Shown here one piece after another: positions 16,678 through 24,748 of a stretch of 43,461 bases of DNA; position 1 is the first letter of the stretch; every line of letters starts with the position of its first letter. The DNA is from a virus: IMG/VR virus record IMGVR_UViG_3300006810_000094, positions 1 through 43,461 of that record; one strand, 5' to 3'. The position numbers and the translations under genes are program-made. The notes below the pieces were generated by a model, which was not told where the DNA came from, searched no databases, and was given only the letters and a program-made list of their open reading frames with translations.

Positions 16678-17578
16678 GTGCTCTCCACTTGGTGGTTATT
16701 GTTTCGCCGCTACATGGACATGTGTATTTACTACATTTTACAGGTTTGATTTCAATATCGGGTAAATCATAGATGTTGTAGCCAAGATCAGTTCCGCAAT
16801 TGCCGCCGACATTGCCCTGCCTATCTATTTTTACCGTATCAACACCTAAATTACACTGCCAACCCTCAAAGTGATTTAGATCATTAACCATAAAGTAGTT
16901 GTCATCTGTGTGTGCTACTCCGTCTATGTTGAATTCAGTCCTTGGTTTGCGTTGGACTTCTTGATACCAATCCATATCAGGATATTGCTTGATTGGATCA
17001 CGCACATACTCGAGTTGTTCCTCGTTATAGCGATGTTTGCCATCATACAAAACAGTTTTAGCAAGCACTGGAAACAGCTTTATACCGCCCGTTACAGCGT
17101 CTACAAGCGTCTTACAGCGTTCAAAGTGTTCAGGATCCATCAACACGTCAATATTTGTTTCTACACGGTAATCGTATAACAATTCGGCAACACTGAGACA
17201 ATGAGAAGGATTTCCCGATTCATGATGTAGACTGATATGGACCACATCAAAACAATGCCAGTGTCTTCTCCACCAACTGAGACTTTGACTGGCATTGGTG
17301 CTCAAGCATATTTTTATATCATGTGCCATTTTAAGTGTATTACACAACCTCGGTAGGTGTTTCCACAGTGTAGGCTCACCACCAATCAAATACAGTCTAG
17401 TGGGTCTGTCATGTTGCTTGATATATTTCAGCAGTGCTGTTTCTAATCTACCTACGTCAGGCCAGCGCACTGTGCCTTCATTGGCACCAGGAAAACAATA
17501 GCTACACCGGTAATTACAAGTGTTGCCCAAGTCTAATTCAATGACAAAGTCAGTATCGTGATTTTCAATATGCTTCAT
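16670..17578 (-). CDS. Radical SAM protein, GW-x-C subfamily (302 aa)
   Basis: CNYRCSYC gives C21, C25 and C28, followed by FPGANEG and GGEPTLW. The tail has FEGWQCNLGVD, a QGNVGGNCG turn and CSKYTCPC, closely matching the protein at 9883. The start overlaps the previous stop by 4 nt (ATGA). The enzyme lies directly downstream of a twitch-type radical SAM gene, a pairing also seen at 8640/9883 and 29555/28594, which suggests that one long and one short radical SAM protein may act together. Confidence 0.87.
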   Translation of the reverse strand: MKHIENHDTDFVIELDLGNTCNYRCSYCFPGANEGTVRWPDVGRLETALLKYIKQHDRPTRLYLIGGEPTLWKHLPRLCNTLKMAHDIKICLSTNASQSLSWWRRHWHCFDVVHISLHHESGNPSHCLSVAELLYDYRVETNIDVLMDPEHFERCKTLVDAVTGGIKLFPVLAKTVLYDGKHRYNEEQLEYVRDPIKQYPDMDWYQEVQRKPRTEFNIDGVAHTDDNYFMVNDLNHFEGWQCNLGVDTVKIDRQGNVGGNCGTDLGYNIYDLPDIEIKPVKCSKYTCPCSGETITTKWRAHV

Positions 17579-18954
17579 AACAAATGTGCTAATTCAGGAA
17601 ACACTGTTTTAGCATCAACTCCTCTGATAGCATCTAGTTTGTTTACATATTCTTTGAACCCTGGCAGCACGTGGCTCTTGTCGTCTGCGTCCATGTGATT
17701 CAATATTGCTTCCCAGCGTCTCCAACCATAAGGATTGTGTTCCCAAAAGGTAGAGTCCGTTGTCCAATTATCTCGCAGATAGTTTTTAAATTTACCAAAC
17801 AATTCACGTATTTCTGCTTTGTCCTCTTTGGGCAATATTTGTATACTCAAAAACGTTGGTATGTATAGTAGGTGCATGTTCACTAAGCCGCCGCCTGCTT
17901 TTACACCTCGGATTTCTTCTGTGTTGACTTTTTTAAAATCCTGTGATATTTTCCAATGTATAAAATCTGGCAAATGTTTTATGTTGAAAATTTGTATAGC
18001 AGTAGCAATACTTGGGCGTATGTTGTCTGGTGTATTATCCAAAATGTGTAAATTGCGTTCTACTGTATCCCAGTCAGTAGGATAACGTATGTAGTTGTTG
18101 CGTGGTCCAGCAGCGTCCATGCTAACACCTACTTTTACTATTTCAAAATGACTCCACAACTCAATTAAATCTTTATCGACCAATATGCCATTTGTATTGT
18201 AGCGTAGACGTATGCGTTTGTTGTATCCTTGTCTAACAATTTCTTCAATGAACTTTTTGTGTTCAGCAATCATTAGTGGTTCGCCGCCAGCAAAGTATAC
18301 TTCACGTAGATTGGGTATTTGTTTGTATAAGTCGTCCCAGAATATTTCTTGTTCATGCCACTTGTTGTTGAAAGCAGCTTTATCCCACTGCATCTGTCTT
18401 TTGACTTCTGGATCTTCTAGCTGTGGCTCTAATACTTTCCAGTCCTTTACCCACTTGCTACTATCATGTGGCGAACACATTACACACTTGATATTACAAG
18501 TATGCCCAAGACGTAGGTCTAAATATTGTAGTTCTTCTTTGTAGTATCCATTTTTGTGTGTTTCGTTTAATAAATCTTGTATATCAAGGCCACGTTCCAT
18601 CCACGTTCCTGTTTCCCACACACGTTTGCTTACTACACCTTTTGATTCTTCAGCAAAACATTTACTACAACTTGCAGGTATTTTTCCGTCCATCATAGTG
18701 CGTCTAACACTACGCATGTATTCGCTGTTCCATGCTTCCATAGGAGATGTTGTTGCAAAGTTTATATGCTGTCCGCTATCGTCTTTTACAATACCCACTG
18801 TATGATCCGTGCCTGCTCCGCTGGCATTAGCACTACAGCACAAACGCATATCTCCATTAGGTCGTGTTGCCATGTGTATCCAAGGCAAAGCGCAAAATGT
18901 TTCTGTTGCTTCTGCTTTTAGTCTATTGTTGAATAAATCTAAAAAATCTTTCAT
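17575..18954 (-). CDS. Radical SAM protein with N-terminal twitch/SPASM-like Cys domain (459 aa)
   Basis: The N-terminal Cys module has C21 (TFCALPW), C39 and C40 (LCC), C96 and C99 (CSKC). CNIKCVMC gives C153, C157 and C160, and AGGEP follows. The layout F-C-x-x-PW-x-H-x-x-x-x-P-x-G-x-x-x-x-CC followed by a short MDGKIPASC segment matches the proteins at 29555 and 30831. It lies between the methyltransferase gene (4-nt overlap) and a short radical SAM gene (4-nt overlap). The reaction is unknown; the operon context with epimerase, glycosyltransferase-like and methyltransferase genes points towards a sugar or glycoconjugate. Confidence 0.88.
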   Translation of the reverse strand: MKDFLDLFNNRLKAEATETFCALPWIHMATRPNGDMRLCCSANASGAGTDHTVGIVKDDSGQHINFATTSPMEAWNSEYMRSVRRTMMDGKIPASCSKCFAEESKGVVSKRVWETGTWMERGLDIQDLLNETHKNGYYKEELQYLDLRLGHTCNIKCVMCSPHDSSKWVKDWKVLEPQLEDPEVKRQMQWDKAAFNNKWHEQEIFWDDLYKQIPNLREVYFAGGEPLMIAEHKKFIEEIVRQGYNKRIRLRYNTNGILVDKDLIELWSHFEIVKVGVSMDAAGPRNNYIRYPTDWDTVERNLHILDNTPDNIRPSIATAIQIFNIKHLPDFIHWKISQDFKKVNTEEIRGVKAGGGLVNMHLLYIPTFLSIQILPKEDKAEIRELFGKFKNYLRDNWTTDSTFWEHNPYGWRRWEAILNHMDADDKSHVLPGFKEYVNKLDAIRGVDAKTVFPELAHLL

Positions 18955-19556
18955 TTACGTCCGATCAATAGGTATCTATCATATAATGGCAAGTTGAGTG
19001 TATCTTTATACATTATATCTCCTAGCTCACTTGCTTTAACAAATTCGTGTAGGCTATCATAGCACCTAACATGATCTGACACTTCTTTATAATTATTGTT
19101 TTGTAACACAAGCAAACTATTATCAGGCACATTACTCAACCAACGGTTGTATTGTTCTTGGGTAATATGCTCTGTGCTTGTGTTAATAACTACGTCAGGC
19201 TCATACTCATATTTATATTTGCACATGTCTGCGGTAATTGCTGTAAACTTGCCTATCATTTCTTGACGTTTACACATCATGTTTGCTGTTTCTTCGCAGC
19301 TAGGATCAATATCAATGCTGCGTATATCATTAATGTCAAGTCTACTATTGAACAGTAAACTACTTAACACTCCATTCCAGCCGCCGTGGATAACTATGTC
19401 CAAAGGTTTTATGGGTGCATAACCAGTTAGTTTTTCAATAAGCCAAACTTTGCTTTGTATTTGACCTTTCCAAAAACTTTCAAGCACTCCAAAATGATTT
19501 TCACTGTTACGCACAGCGTCCATCCAAAATGCCACATCGTCCAAGTTTACCAGCAT
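18951..19556 (-). CDS. SAM-dependent methyltransferase-like protein (201 aa)
   Basis: IVIHGGWNGVLSS (about residues 54-66) is a motif I-type glycine loop and SIDIDPSC (about 80-87) the following acidic strand. VVINTSTEHI and LLVLQNNNY lie near the expected later strands. It is a shorter paralogue of the protein at 760, lacking that protein's N-terminal repeats. Both copies sit just downstream of a glycosyltransferase-like gene and upstream of a radical SAM gene, so the cassette order is conserved. It overlaps the preceding gene by 10 nt. Confidence 0.72.
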   Translation of the reverse strand: MLVNLDDVAFWMDAVRNSENHFGVLESFWKGQIQSKVWLIEKLTGYAPIKPLDIVIHGGWNGVLSSLLFNSRLDINDIRSIDIDPSCEETANMMCKRQEMIGKFTAITADMCKYKYEYEPDVVINTSTEHITQEQYNRWLSNVPDNSLLVLQNNNYKEVSDHVRCYDSLHEFVKASELGDIMYKDTLNLPLYDRYLLIGRK

Positions 19557-20647
19557 GTTTTAACCATTTCTTTTCTTATTTTTTGGAAGTGTTTAAAATT
19601 GTGTTTACGTATTTCTAATGTAACGCTGTTTAGTTCTTCCACACTATGCTTATTAATTATATTATACAATGTTTCTATAGCTTTGTAAAGTCTTTTATCT
19701 TCAGGCAACTCGTCATAACTTTCGTCCCATATGCTATCAAAAGTTTTAAAGCCAAGCTCACGTAAATATCTTAAACTATATTGAGGTCCAACCATTATAA
19801 ATGCTTGTTTACAAACAATTGGTTTCCATATTTTTTCACTAAAAAATATATGATGATGTAAATTGTGTTCTTTGCCATAATGTGTTTCAGTAACTACATT
19901 TATCAAACATTCGTTGTAAATCATATTATTGTAATCATGAGGTCTACTTCCACGAGAAAAATCTTCTGTATCAAAATTCAATGGTAATTTTGTTTTTGTA
20001 ATTTCTTTTTGATTATTCAGTATAAAACTTATTTCTTGTGTATAATTTTGATTATAAGACATAACATTTTGTTCATATGGCATACGATTGTTAAGAGTTT
20101 CGTATTGTGTATCTAAACACGTGACTATGCCTTTATCTAATAAATCAAAATAATCTATTAGTGTCACCGTTTGTAGTCTGTGAGGGTGAGGACGATTATT
20201 AAGACAACAAAAGTATGTTGGTTTTAGATATTTTATTTTATGTAAACGATAATCTATTAAATTATCATACACTCTATGATACCATTCTGGATAATAAAAC
20301 GTTTTAAAATTTCCAGAAAGCGGCCATTTAGCATATTCTTTTTCTGCATCTAAAAGAGAAGTTGCGAAAAACACTTTTCCTTGTAAATTATTTTTTACAA
20401 CAAAACTATCAATTTTACTAAATCTTCTGTAGGCAAATCCTTCTAAAATATCATGTAGTATCAAAAATACATTTGGTTTGTGCAGTTCTTTTATGTAGTC
20501 CAGTTCTTCTCTGCGTCTAAAATGTTCAATAAAAAAATATTTTCCGTTGCCTTGCCATTCTTCATAGGGGAGATATTGCAAACCAAAAGGGTTTGTATAC
20601 CTTGTATGTTTTTTATTTGAATAAGCTAGGTCAGTATCGATTTCCAA
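19547..20647 (-). CDS. Glycosyltransferase-like protein (366 aa)
   Basis: Two motifs stand out: CLNNRPHPHR (about residues 148-157) and FSEKIWKPI (about 269-277), followed by AFIMVG, a YLRELGFKTF segment and ESYDE. The E-K-x-W/F-x-P-I block followed by a hydrophobic strand and GF-x-TF resembles the donor-binding region of exostosin- or fucosyltransferase-like enzymes. This is a motif-based guess. The protein at 22967 shares both motifs and the one at 26560 shares the second. It overlaps the epimerase gene by 22 nt and the methyltransferase gene by 10 nt. Confidence 0.62.
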   Translation of the reverse strand: MEIDTDLAYSNKKHTRYTNPFGLQYLPYEEWQGNGKYFFIEHFRRREELDYIKELHKPNVFLILHDILEGFAYRRFSKIDSFVVKNNLQGKVFFATSLLDAEKEYAKWPLSGNFKTFYYPEWYHRVYDNLIDYRLHKIKYLKPTYFCCLNNRPHPHRLQTVTLIDYFDLLDKGIVTCLDTQYETLNNRMPYEQNVMSYNQNYTQEISFILNNQKEITKTKLPLNFDTEDFSRGSRPHDYNNMIYNECLINVVTETHYGKEHNLHHHIFFSEKIWKPIVCKQAFIMVGPQYSLRYLRELGFKTFDSIWDESYDELPEDKRLYKAIETLYNIINKHSVEELNSVTLEIRKHNFKHFQKIRKEMVKTCW

Positions 20648-21537
20648 TGGTGGATGGTCCTTTCAATACCTTCTTCATAAGATACTTTAGGCGTCCACCC
20701 TGTTTTACTTGTAAGCAAGTTGTGATTACTGTTGAGCCACCAAATCTCACCATGACGTGGATCTTTTGTATCCCAATTTATTTTTCCTGTCCAATTCAAT
20801 TGTTCAGCAATGTAATCTGCACAGTGTCTAATTTTACGAGGATCATCTGGTCCAATTGTATAGAAGTTTCCTTTACATGCATCTCTGTTTTCAATGACTG
20901 CCATCCATGCATCTAACAAATCACTAATGTAAATAAAGTTTCTATATGGTTCTGCGTATCCTAAATTACAAGTATCACCTTTGATCATTTGAGCAATAAT
21001 TTGTTCTGTCACAAAAAAATCATTGTCCTTACGTCCATAACTGTTTGTTTGTCTAAAACTTGCCCAAGGCAAACCGTATGCTCTACCAGCATATTCTAAA
21101 TATTTTTCACAACCATACTTAGCAACAGCATAAGGAGCATTTGGATTAGGCTGAGTATATTCATCAAAAGCAACGCTTTCTTTATAAGTTCCGGTCTTTT
21201 CTACTTCATCTGAAATAGGTTGCCAGCCATAAACTTCCATTGTGCTTGCAAATACAAAATAAGGTAACGTGCTAAGTTGTCTACATGCTTCGATAAGATT
21301 AACTGTGCCAACATAATTTACTTCACTAAAACTTACTTGTTCATAAAAACTTTTTTGCACTTCAGTTCTAGCAGCAAGGTGAACTACAATGTCAGGATTC
21401 ACTGACTTTACTTCTTGTTGTATTCCTGTGTGATGTGTTAAATCTGTTTTAAGCTCATGGACTTCTCCAATTGCTTGTAATCTTGGCAACAAGTGTTGTC
21501 CGATAAATCCGCTAGATCCAGTTAGTAATATTTTCAT
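20626..21537 (-). CDS. NAD-dependent sugar epimerase/dehydratase (extended SDR)
   Basis: This is a 303-aa protein of ordinary length for the family. GSSGFIG (residues 7-13) is the NAD(P)-binding loop; HLAA follows near 53-56. S98/T99 (ASTMEVYG) with Y136 and K140 (YAVAK) form the catalytic set. RQTNSYG and FIYISD are also family-typical. It probably acts on a nucleotide sugar such as UDP- or dTDP-hexose. I chose the ATG at 21537 over an upstream start at 21567 because AAGGAG lies 6 nt before it and the encoded MKILLTGSSG is the normal beginning. It is the first gene of a six-gene operon. A late-type box TGTAAATA lies upstream. Confidence 0.92.
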   Translation of the reverse strand: MKILLTGSSGFIGQHLLPRLQAIGEVHELKTDLTHHTGIQQEVKSVNPDIVVHLAARTEVQKSFYEQVSFSEVNYVGTVNLIEACRQLSTLPYFVFASTMEVYGWQPISDEVEKTGTYKESVAFDEYTQPNPNAPYAVAKYGCEKYLEYAGRAYGLPWASFRQTNSYGRKDNDFFVTEQIIAQMIKGDTCNLGYAEPYRNFIYISDLLDAWMAVIENRDACKGNFYTIGPDDPRKIRHCADYIAEQLNWTGKINWDTKDPRHGEIWWLNSNHNLLTSKTGWTPKVSYEEGIERTIHHWKSILT

Positions 21538-21553
21538 GTAAAACTCCTTACTA

Positions 21554-21561
21554 TATTTACA
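21554..21561 (-). promoter_or_regulatory. Late-type box TGTAAATA upstream of the epimerase operon
   Basis: On the minus strand TGTAAATA differs from TATAAATA at one base. It is followed by the AAGGAG ribosome site and the ATG at 21537, giving an ordinary leader. Confidence 0.45.
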
Positions 21562-21594
21562 ATCCATTAAGTATATGTTTATTAGATCTGGTGG

Positions 21595-21602
21595 TTAAAT
21601 AC
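21595..21602 (+). promoter_or_regulatory. Late-type box TTAAATAC abutting the start codon at 21606
   Basis: The TAAATA core ends 4 nt before the ATG. It is the same octamer at the same distance as before the genes at 7106 and 24749. Confidence 0.48.
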
Positions 21603-21605
21603 ATT

Positions 21606-22193
21606 ATGTTCGATATTGTAGATGAGTTTGAAAGACAAATAGCAGATTTTTTTGGTGCTCCGTATGCTGTAAGCACCGACTGCTGCACTCATGCTATTGA
21701 ATTAGTTTTGCGTTATAAACAAATAAAACATGTTACGGTTCCAAAACAAACATATTTAAGTGTGCCAATGGCAGCTAAAAAAATAGGAGCAACTGTATCT
21801 TGGGCTAACTGTAGATGGGAAGAATATTATAACTTACACAGCAACATATATGATGCTGCTGTTTTATGGAGACGAAACAGTTATATAAAAGATAGTTACA
21901 TGTGTTTGAGTTTTCAATACCGGAAGCATCTTAGTTTAGGCAGAGGTGGCATGATTTTGTTAAGCAGCAAAGAAGAAAAAGATGATTTAATAAAATTAGG
22001 ATATGACGGTAGACACAGAAATGCTCCTTGGGCAGAACAAGATATTAACAGTATGGGTTACCATTATTACATGACGCCAGAAACAGCACAATTAGGTTTA
22101 GACAAACTGCCAGATGCTATTAGGTCTACTCCAAAATTGTGGACATGGAAAGATTATCCTAATATATATGATCAGGTAGCTCATATGATTTGA
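21606..22193 (+). CDS. Reduced DegT/DnrJ/EryC1-type PLP aminotransferase (195 aa)
   Basis: Family landmarks are all present but compressed. STDCCTHAIEL resembles the substrate-binding TSGT-x-A-x-x-L region. IYDAA places D83 as the Asp that contacts the PLP ring nitrogen. SFQYRKHLSLGRGGM places K107 as the Schiff-base lysine. MGYHYYMTPETAQLGLDKL matches the NYRM-x-x-x-QAA-x-G-x-x-QL segment. Full family members are about 370 aa; this one lacks the C-terminal small domain and part of the large domain. It may still be active as an odd minimal form, or act as a binding protein. I prefer the ATG at 21606; a GTG at 21591 is possible. It overlaps the facing SGNH gene by 35 bp. Confidence 0.75.
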   Translation: MFDIVDEFERQIADFFGAPYAVSTDCCTHAIELVLRYKQIKHVTVPKQTYLSVPMAAKKIGATVSWANCRWEEYYNLHSNIYDAAVLWRRNSYIKDSYMCLSFQYRKHLSLGRGGMILLSSKEEKDDLIKLGYDGRHRNAPWAEQDINSMGYHYYMTPETAQLGLDKLPDAIRSTPKLWTWKDYPNIYDQVAHMI

Positions 22194-22974
22194 ATAATCT
22201 GTGAATAGGTTGGTATTTGTCGTTTTTACGTAGCTCTCTGCACAAATAATCTTGCAATATATGCGAATCCTTAATACGATTTGTTTGAACATATATCTCA
22301 ATATCATGTTGCAATTGGTCTATTAATTTATGTGTAGAGTTAGTTAATGTCCAGCCTAAGTCTTTGTAAACATTTTCAACTAATAAATTTTTATGACTAG
22401 CAATATCTGGATGAATATCTTCTACAACCTTAAAACATAATTTCAAATCGTCAAATTCTCTAACTGTAATATTAGGTAGCTTTTTGTCATATAAATTTTT
22501 TAAGCCTTTTGCAATTTTTAGATCTTGTTGAGAATAATCTATACCAGATAATCCGTGTTCTGCAAGTATTGGATCAAATGCATGGGCTTGCCATAATATG
22601 TTTTCTTTAAAAGATTTATTTACTGATAAAATAGAGGTATAGTTTCTTACAATATCGTTAGTTACACTCCAATTACGTTGATGCCAAAGCCTACGTTCTT
22701 TTGGTGCATGAAACACACTTCCATAATTTTCCCAATGAGTATTTGTTATCCAGTCAAATCTTTCAAAACCAGACCATAGTATTACAATTTTATCATGTTC
22801 TGTAAAATTAAATTTAGCATCTTCTTCAAACACCCTACTTGCAATACCAACATTACCCAAGCCAGCAATTGCAAAATTATAAAAGTCTACACCTTTATCA
22901 AGTGCCATAATATCTGCCCATGTAGGCCAGCCATACCTTGTAAAACTACAACCAAAAGCAAATAATCTATCCAT
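22159..22974 (-). CDS. SGNH/GDSL hydrolase-like protein (271 aa)
   Basis: FGCSFT places the probable nucleophile S10. AIAGLGNVG (about residues 36-43) fits block II. EDIHPD (about 185-190) fits the terminal D-x-x-H block, with Glu at the usual Asp position. The closest relative is the protein at 24022, which shares FGCSFT, WP-x-W, LAG-x-GNVGI, ILW-x-S and HPDI. Such proteins often deacylate or acylate sugars; here that is inference from the neighbouring glycosyltransferase-like gene. The start overlaps the upstream gene by 8 nt, and the end overlaps the facing aminotransferase gene by 35 bp. Confidence 0.72.
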   Translation of the reverse strand: MDRLFAFGCSFTRYGWPTWADIMALDKGVDFYNFAIAGLGNVGIASRVFEEDAKFNFTEHDKIVILWSGFERFDWITNTHWENYGSVFHAPKERRLWHQRNWSVTNDIVRNYTSILSVNKSFKENILWQAHAFDPILAEHGLSGIDYSQQDLKIAKGLKNLYDKKLPNITVREFDDLKLCFKVVEDIHPDIASHKNLLVENVYKDLGWTLTNSTHKLIDQLQHDIEIYVQTNRIKDSHILQDYLCRELRKNDKYQPIHRLFKSYELPDHIY

Positions 22975-24025
22975 TTTGAATAATCCATTTGTTTATACGT
23001 TTTGAATCAAAAAATATTTTATCTTTATAATGATTATTAAAATGTTCATTATTAGTAGTAGAAAAATTTTTATATACTTCTGGAGGAAATATATTTTCAG
23101 TTGATTTAATCATTTCAATTAAATGTTGAAAATTATGTTTTATTTTATATTCGCAAGCATCATATATGCGTGAATAATTATGATCCTTGTATTTTGCTAC
23201 CTGTTGCCACACTGCATCTGCACGGGCTTCATCGTCTTCTATACTGTCAAAACTATAATCAAAAAGATTATCATATAAATCAAATCCTAATTCAACAAGT
23301 GCTTTATGATAGTTAGGCACACTAAATGTAATAAAAGGACGTTGATGTAAGATTGGCACAAAAGTTTTTTCTGTCATAAACAAACATTCTGTGTTGCTTT
23401 CACAAACTACACTCAATGCACTATCACTAAATTGCTCTGGAGGGTATAGTATTTCGCCGTCCCTTCCTTTCCAATCTAATCTTTTAGCAATCATATAATC
23501 AGTAAAATATTTCCATTGGTGTTCTTGTGAAATATTGTTTGTTGACCAAGAAATGTGACCATAATTTTCACATTTGTTTTTATACAACATATCCATAAAA
23601 ATACATCGATGAGGATGCCCTCTATTGTTTAAACTTGTAAACAATTTTTTTGGTTTATTAACTTTATGTAATTTCCAATTTCGATCTATATGAGAATGTA
23701 AAACTGCGTTTGCAAAGTAATGCATAAATTGCACTAAGTTTTTACCTTGTGTAATGTAATGTCTATGATTTAATTTACCTAAGTATGCTGGTCTAAACAA
23801 ATAAACATTTACATTATTTTCATTTGCAAATGCAAGAAATTCTTTCCAAGAGTTTTTATCATTAAAAATGTAAATAATTTCATATTCTTCAAATCCTATC
23901 AAATATAAAGTTTTACATTCAGGACGTTGCATTTCTTTTTTTAACTCGTCAGCCATTTGGACACTCACACTATGAGCCCATACAAACCACCAAATACATC
24001 CATTATTATCAATTGGGAAATTCAT
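22967..24025 (-). CDS. Glycosyltransferase-like protein (352 aa)
   Basis: SLNNRGHPHR (about residues 131-140) and FMTEKTFVPI (about 216-225) repeat the two motifs of the protein at 19547, followed by RPFITF, a LVELGFDLYD segment and DYSFD. The same fold and activity type are therefore likely, probably a nucleotide-sugar transferase of exostosin/fucosyltransferase style. The gene is sandwiched between two SGNH-like genes, overlapping them by 4 nt (ATGA) and 8 nt. The acceptor is unknown. Confidence 0.6.
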   Translation of the reverse strand: MNFPIDNNGCIWWFVWAHSVSVQMADELKKEMQRPECKTLYLIGFEEYEIIYIFNDKNSWKEFLAFANENNVNVYLFRPAYLGKLNHRHYITQGKNLVQFMHYFANAVLHSHIDRNWKLHKVNKPKKLFTSLNNRGHPHRCIFMDMLYKNKCENYGHISWSTNNISQEHQWKYFTDYMIAKRLDWKGRDGEILYPPEQFSDSALSVVCESNTECLFMTEKTFVPILHQRPFITFSVPNYHKALVELGFDLYDNLFDYSFDSIEDDEARADAVWQQVAKYKDHNYSRIYDACEYKIKHNFQHLIEMIKSTENIFPPEVYKNFSTTNNEHFNNHYKDKIFFDSKRINKWIIQNG

Positions 24026-24729
24026 TTCATAAACTCTCTTGGATTAAAATCAAATACATCTTCTATTTTTTTACCATCTTGTATTTGTTTTTGCAAATTT
24101 TGCCAATAATTTTTATTTTCATTGGATACTTCAACGCCTATAATATTTTCAACTATATCTAAATGATCTATAATATCAGGATGTGAATCATCTAAAACAC
24201 CAAAAGATTTACTGCCTTTTTCTGCTTGAAAATATTTCATTTCTGGTAATGTAGCAGCAAATTTATTATACAAATTATTTACAACAGGTCCAGCTATTTC
24301 AGTATCTTCCCAAGAAGACTTAAATGCACTTGCTTGAAATTTTATTAAATCTTTATATGTGCCATTTACTTGATTTATAGCAGTGACATTTTTTACAATA
24401 TCGTGTTCCCAATTCCAAAAATACTTGTGATACTTATTCCAAATACGTTCACCTATATTACTAAAAACATTGCCGTATTGTGCAAATCCTTCGCCAAGTA
24501 TTCTATCCTCTCGATTCCAACTGGTCCATAATATCATAATTTCATCGTCTTCTGTAAATTTATGTTTTACATCAGCTTCCATAATTCTATAGCTAATACC
24601 AACATTACCTATACCTGCTAAACCATAATTGTAAACTTGTGTGTCAGTTAATTCTCTATCTAAAATTTCAGGCCAACAAGGCCAATAGTAATGAGTAAAA
24701 CTGCAACCAAATGTGAATAATCTGCGCAT
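24022..24729 (-). CDS. SGNH/GDSL hydrolase-like protein (235 aa)
   Basis: FGCSFT places S10, LAGIGNVGI (about residues 37-45) provides block II, and DDSHPDI near residue 180 provides an intact D-x-x-H block. The sequence is paralogous along its length to the protein at 22159. It is the first gene of a three-gene minus operon (SGNH, glycosyltransferase-like, SGNH). A perfect TATAAATA late box lies 24 nt upstream of the ATG, with AAGG between as a modest ribosome site. Confidence 0.74.
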   Translation of the reverse strand: MRRLFTFGCSFTHYYWPCWPEILDRELTDTQVYNYGLAGIGNVGISYRIMEADVKHKFTEDDEIMILWTSWNREDRILGEGFAQYGNVFSNIGERIWNKYHKYFWNWEHDIVKNVTAINQVNGTYKDLIKFQASAFKSSWEDTEIAGPVVNNLYNKFAATLPEMKYFQAEKGSKSFGVLDDSHPDIIDHLDIVENIIGVEVSNENKNYWQNLQKQIQDGKKIEDVFDFNPREFMK

Positions 24730-24737
24730 ATATTGCC

Positions 24738-24745
24738 TTAAATAC
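24738..24745 (+). promoter_or_regulatory. Late-type box TTAAATAC abutting the start codon at 24749
   Basis: The TAAATA core ends 4 nt before the ATG of the amidinotransferase gene. The divergent gene's leader, between its late box and its start codon, runs through the same 20 bp on the other strand. Confidence 0.48.
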
Positions 24746-24748
24746 TGT

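Noticed and set aside
15853-19688. Plus-strand frames across the radical SAM operon at 15628-21537
   Set aside because: Each lies wholly antisense to an intact gene with conserved catalytic motifs, and none has a promoter or ribosome site of note.
21538-21567. Ten-residue N-terminal extension of the epimerase
   Set aside because: AAGGAG lies within this stretch, 6 nt before the ATG at 21537, and the family normally begins MKILLTG.
21606-22193. The short DegT-like gene as a frameshifted pseudogene
   Set aside because: The frame is clean, the PLP residues and the final conserved block are in one frame, and the rest of the family is not found in another frame before the facing gene begins.
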